From assembly GCF_034555375.1 (NCBI RefSeq), contig NZ_CP140706.1, forward strand, positions 6,458,001 through 6,522,000: a DNA stretch of 64,000 bases, given 5' to 3'. The notes below the pieces were generated by a model that had not been told where the DNA came from, ran no database searches, and saw only the letters and a list, made by a program, of their open reading frames with translations. Positions 63,114-64,000 of this stretch are shown here, piece by piece (position 1 is the stretch's first letter; every line of letters begins with the position of its first letter). Origin of the DNA: Pseudomonas sp. B33.4. GTDB taxonomy: Bacteria; Pseudomonadota; Gammaproteobacteria; Pseudomonadales; Pseudomonadaceae. Position numbers and translations under genes: made by a program.

Positions 63114-63986
63114 TTACAGACTGATCGCCGTAGCCTCGAACTTCACCCGCGGATGCGCAATCCGATCCTGCGCTCGCACCAGTTGCAGCTCATAACTGGC
63201 GCACGCCTGAGTCTCCAGCAGCACCTCATGCACCGCCGCCGCCGTGAATTCAAACGCCGCCACCAGGCTATCGCCCAACAACACCCGCGCCAGAAACAGG
63301 CCAGACGTCAGATCGCCCACGCCCACCGGCTGACGCGGGAACGCCAGCAACGGACGGCGTAAATGCCAACTGCCTTCGGCCGTGACCAGCAACATCTCGA
63401 AGCCATCGGCCGGTTTTCCCGGATAATCCAGATGCTTGACCAGCACAGCTTTCGGCCCACGCGCCAGTAGCGCCCGCGCCATTGCCAGGCAATCGAACAA
63501 CGACTGCGGCTTGCGCCCGGAGAAGCTGTCCAGCTCCAACTGGTTTGGACACATGATGTCCGCCACCGCAGCCGCCTCGTCCAGGAGGAAGTCGCTGACC
63601 TCGGTCGGCACGCTACATCCCTTCTCCGGGTGGCCCATCACCGGATCACACAGATACAGCGCTTTCGGATTGACCGATTTGATGCGCTCGACACCGCTGA
63701 GTATCGCTCGACCCTGCGCCGCGCTGCCGAGATAACCGGACAGCACCGCATCGCAGTTGCCCAGCTCGCCAATCGCCGCAATACCTTCAACCAGCTCGGG
63801 AATGTGTTGCGGCGCCAGCACTTCGCCAGCCCACTGACCGTACTGGGTGTGGTTGGAAAACTGCACGGTGTTGAGCGGCCAGACATTGACCCCGACCCGC
63901 TGCATCGGAAAAACCGCCGCGCTGTTGCCGGCGTGGCCGAACACGACGTGGGACTGAATGGCGAGCAGATGAGGCGTACGTTTCAT
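63114..63986 (-). CDS. pdxY: Pyridoxal kinase PdxY
   Basis: 290 residues from the ATG at 63986 (GGA upstream; three codons longer is possible). Ribokinase-fold pyridoxal kinase that phosphorylates pyridoxal in vitamin B6 salvage. PdxY family features are [74 protein letters not shown] and the C-terminal anion-hole [17 protein letters not shown]. All catalytic elements are present. Its upstream region lies outside the window. Confidence 0.96.
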   Translation of the reverse strand: MKRTPHLLAIQSHVVFGHAGNSAAVFPMQRVGVNVWPLNTVQFSNHTQYGQWAGEVLAPQHIPELVEGIAAIGELGNCDAVLSGYLGSAAQGRAILSGVERIKSVNPKALYLCDPVMGHPEKGCSVPTEVSDFLLDEAAAVADIMCPNQLELDSFSGRKPQSLFDCLAMARALLARGPKAVLVKHLDYPGKPADGFEMLLVTAEGSWHLRRPLLAFPRQPVGVGDLTSGLFLARVLLGDSLVAAFEFTAAAVHEVLLETQACASYELQLVRAQDRIAHPRVKFEATAISL

Positions 63987-64000
63987 TCGGGTCATTCCGT

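Overview
The window looks like a chromosomal segment of a Pseudomonas of the fluorescens group. The gene order ubiA, phoB-phoR, CorC-like, M23 peptidase, response regulator, phoU-pstBAC, pstS, purK-purE, LysR-aspA, MocR-paiB-GNAT, oadA-pycA-pycR, RpiR, GGDEF/EAL, uvrD matches, from memory, the order of the corresponding genes in P. aeruginosa near the end of the numbered chromosome, which places it on an oriC-proximal arm. High GC and many paired REP palindromes of fluorescens-group type fit this. No tRNA, rRNA, IS element, prophage or CRISPR array was seen.

Region by region. 1-14.3 kb is the phosphate-starvation block: the 3' part of ubiA, a small secreted repeat protein, phoBR, a CorC/HlyC-type membrane protein, a secreted M23 peptidase, a CheY-like regulator, and the leftward phosphate uptake set pstS, pstC-pstA-pstB-phoU. 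Pho boxes can be read upstream of phoB, pstC and pstS. 14.3-15.9 kb is an accessory pair: an XRE/ImmA-IrrE regulator-protease translationally coupled to a PIN-domain protein, probably a toxin-antitoxin module. 15.9-21.6 kb is housekeeping: an MFS transporter, a thioesterase, a hexose-6-phosphate mutarotase, a DUF3299 protein, a GlsB/YeaQ protein, and purE-purK with an unusual hairpin-rich leader. 21.9-27.6 kb is an aspartate/asparagine module: a LysR regulator, aspA, an AGCS symporter and asparaginase.

27.6-35.4 kb is accessory. It holds an AT-rich patch with an unrecognised 143-aa protein, an AraC regulator with an acetylpolyamine amidohydrolase, and a 1,537-aa protein that resembles the Pseudomonas DUF6543 'dermonecrotic toxin domain' family. 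The 3' end of the toxin gene overlaps a convergent MocR regulator. The inter-domain linker of that MocR gene is built from 12-bp repeats containing DnaA-box 9-mers. 37-41.6 kb has PaiB-like and GNAT genes, a homocysteine S-methyltransferase, and a divergent amino-acid ABC system that lacks an ATPase. 41.6-47.5 kb has an orphan XRE regulator and two tandem autotransporter paralogues, the second almost without a passenger. 47.6-64 kb is core: oadA/pycA with divergent pycR, a small PA3496-like gene, an RpiR/HexR-like regulator with an operator-like palindrome, a PAS-GGDEF-EAL protein, uvrD, a Tim44-like protein, a SMI1/KNR4 protein, a KefB-type antiporter, a thioesterase and pdxY.

Three repeat families are interspersed. 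Two REP families (A and B) sit at gene ends and between transcription units. A third family (C), rich in GCAAGCTT/GCTTGCAGCTTG words, is found here only between genes of one operon (phoB/phoR, phoU/pstB, pstB/pstA, oadA/pycA).
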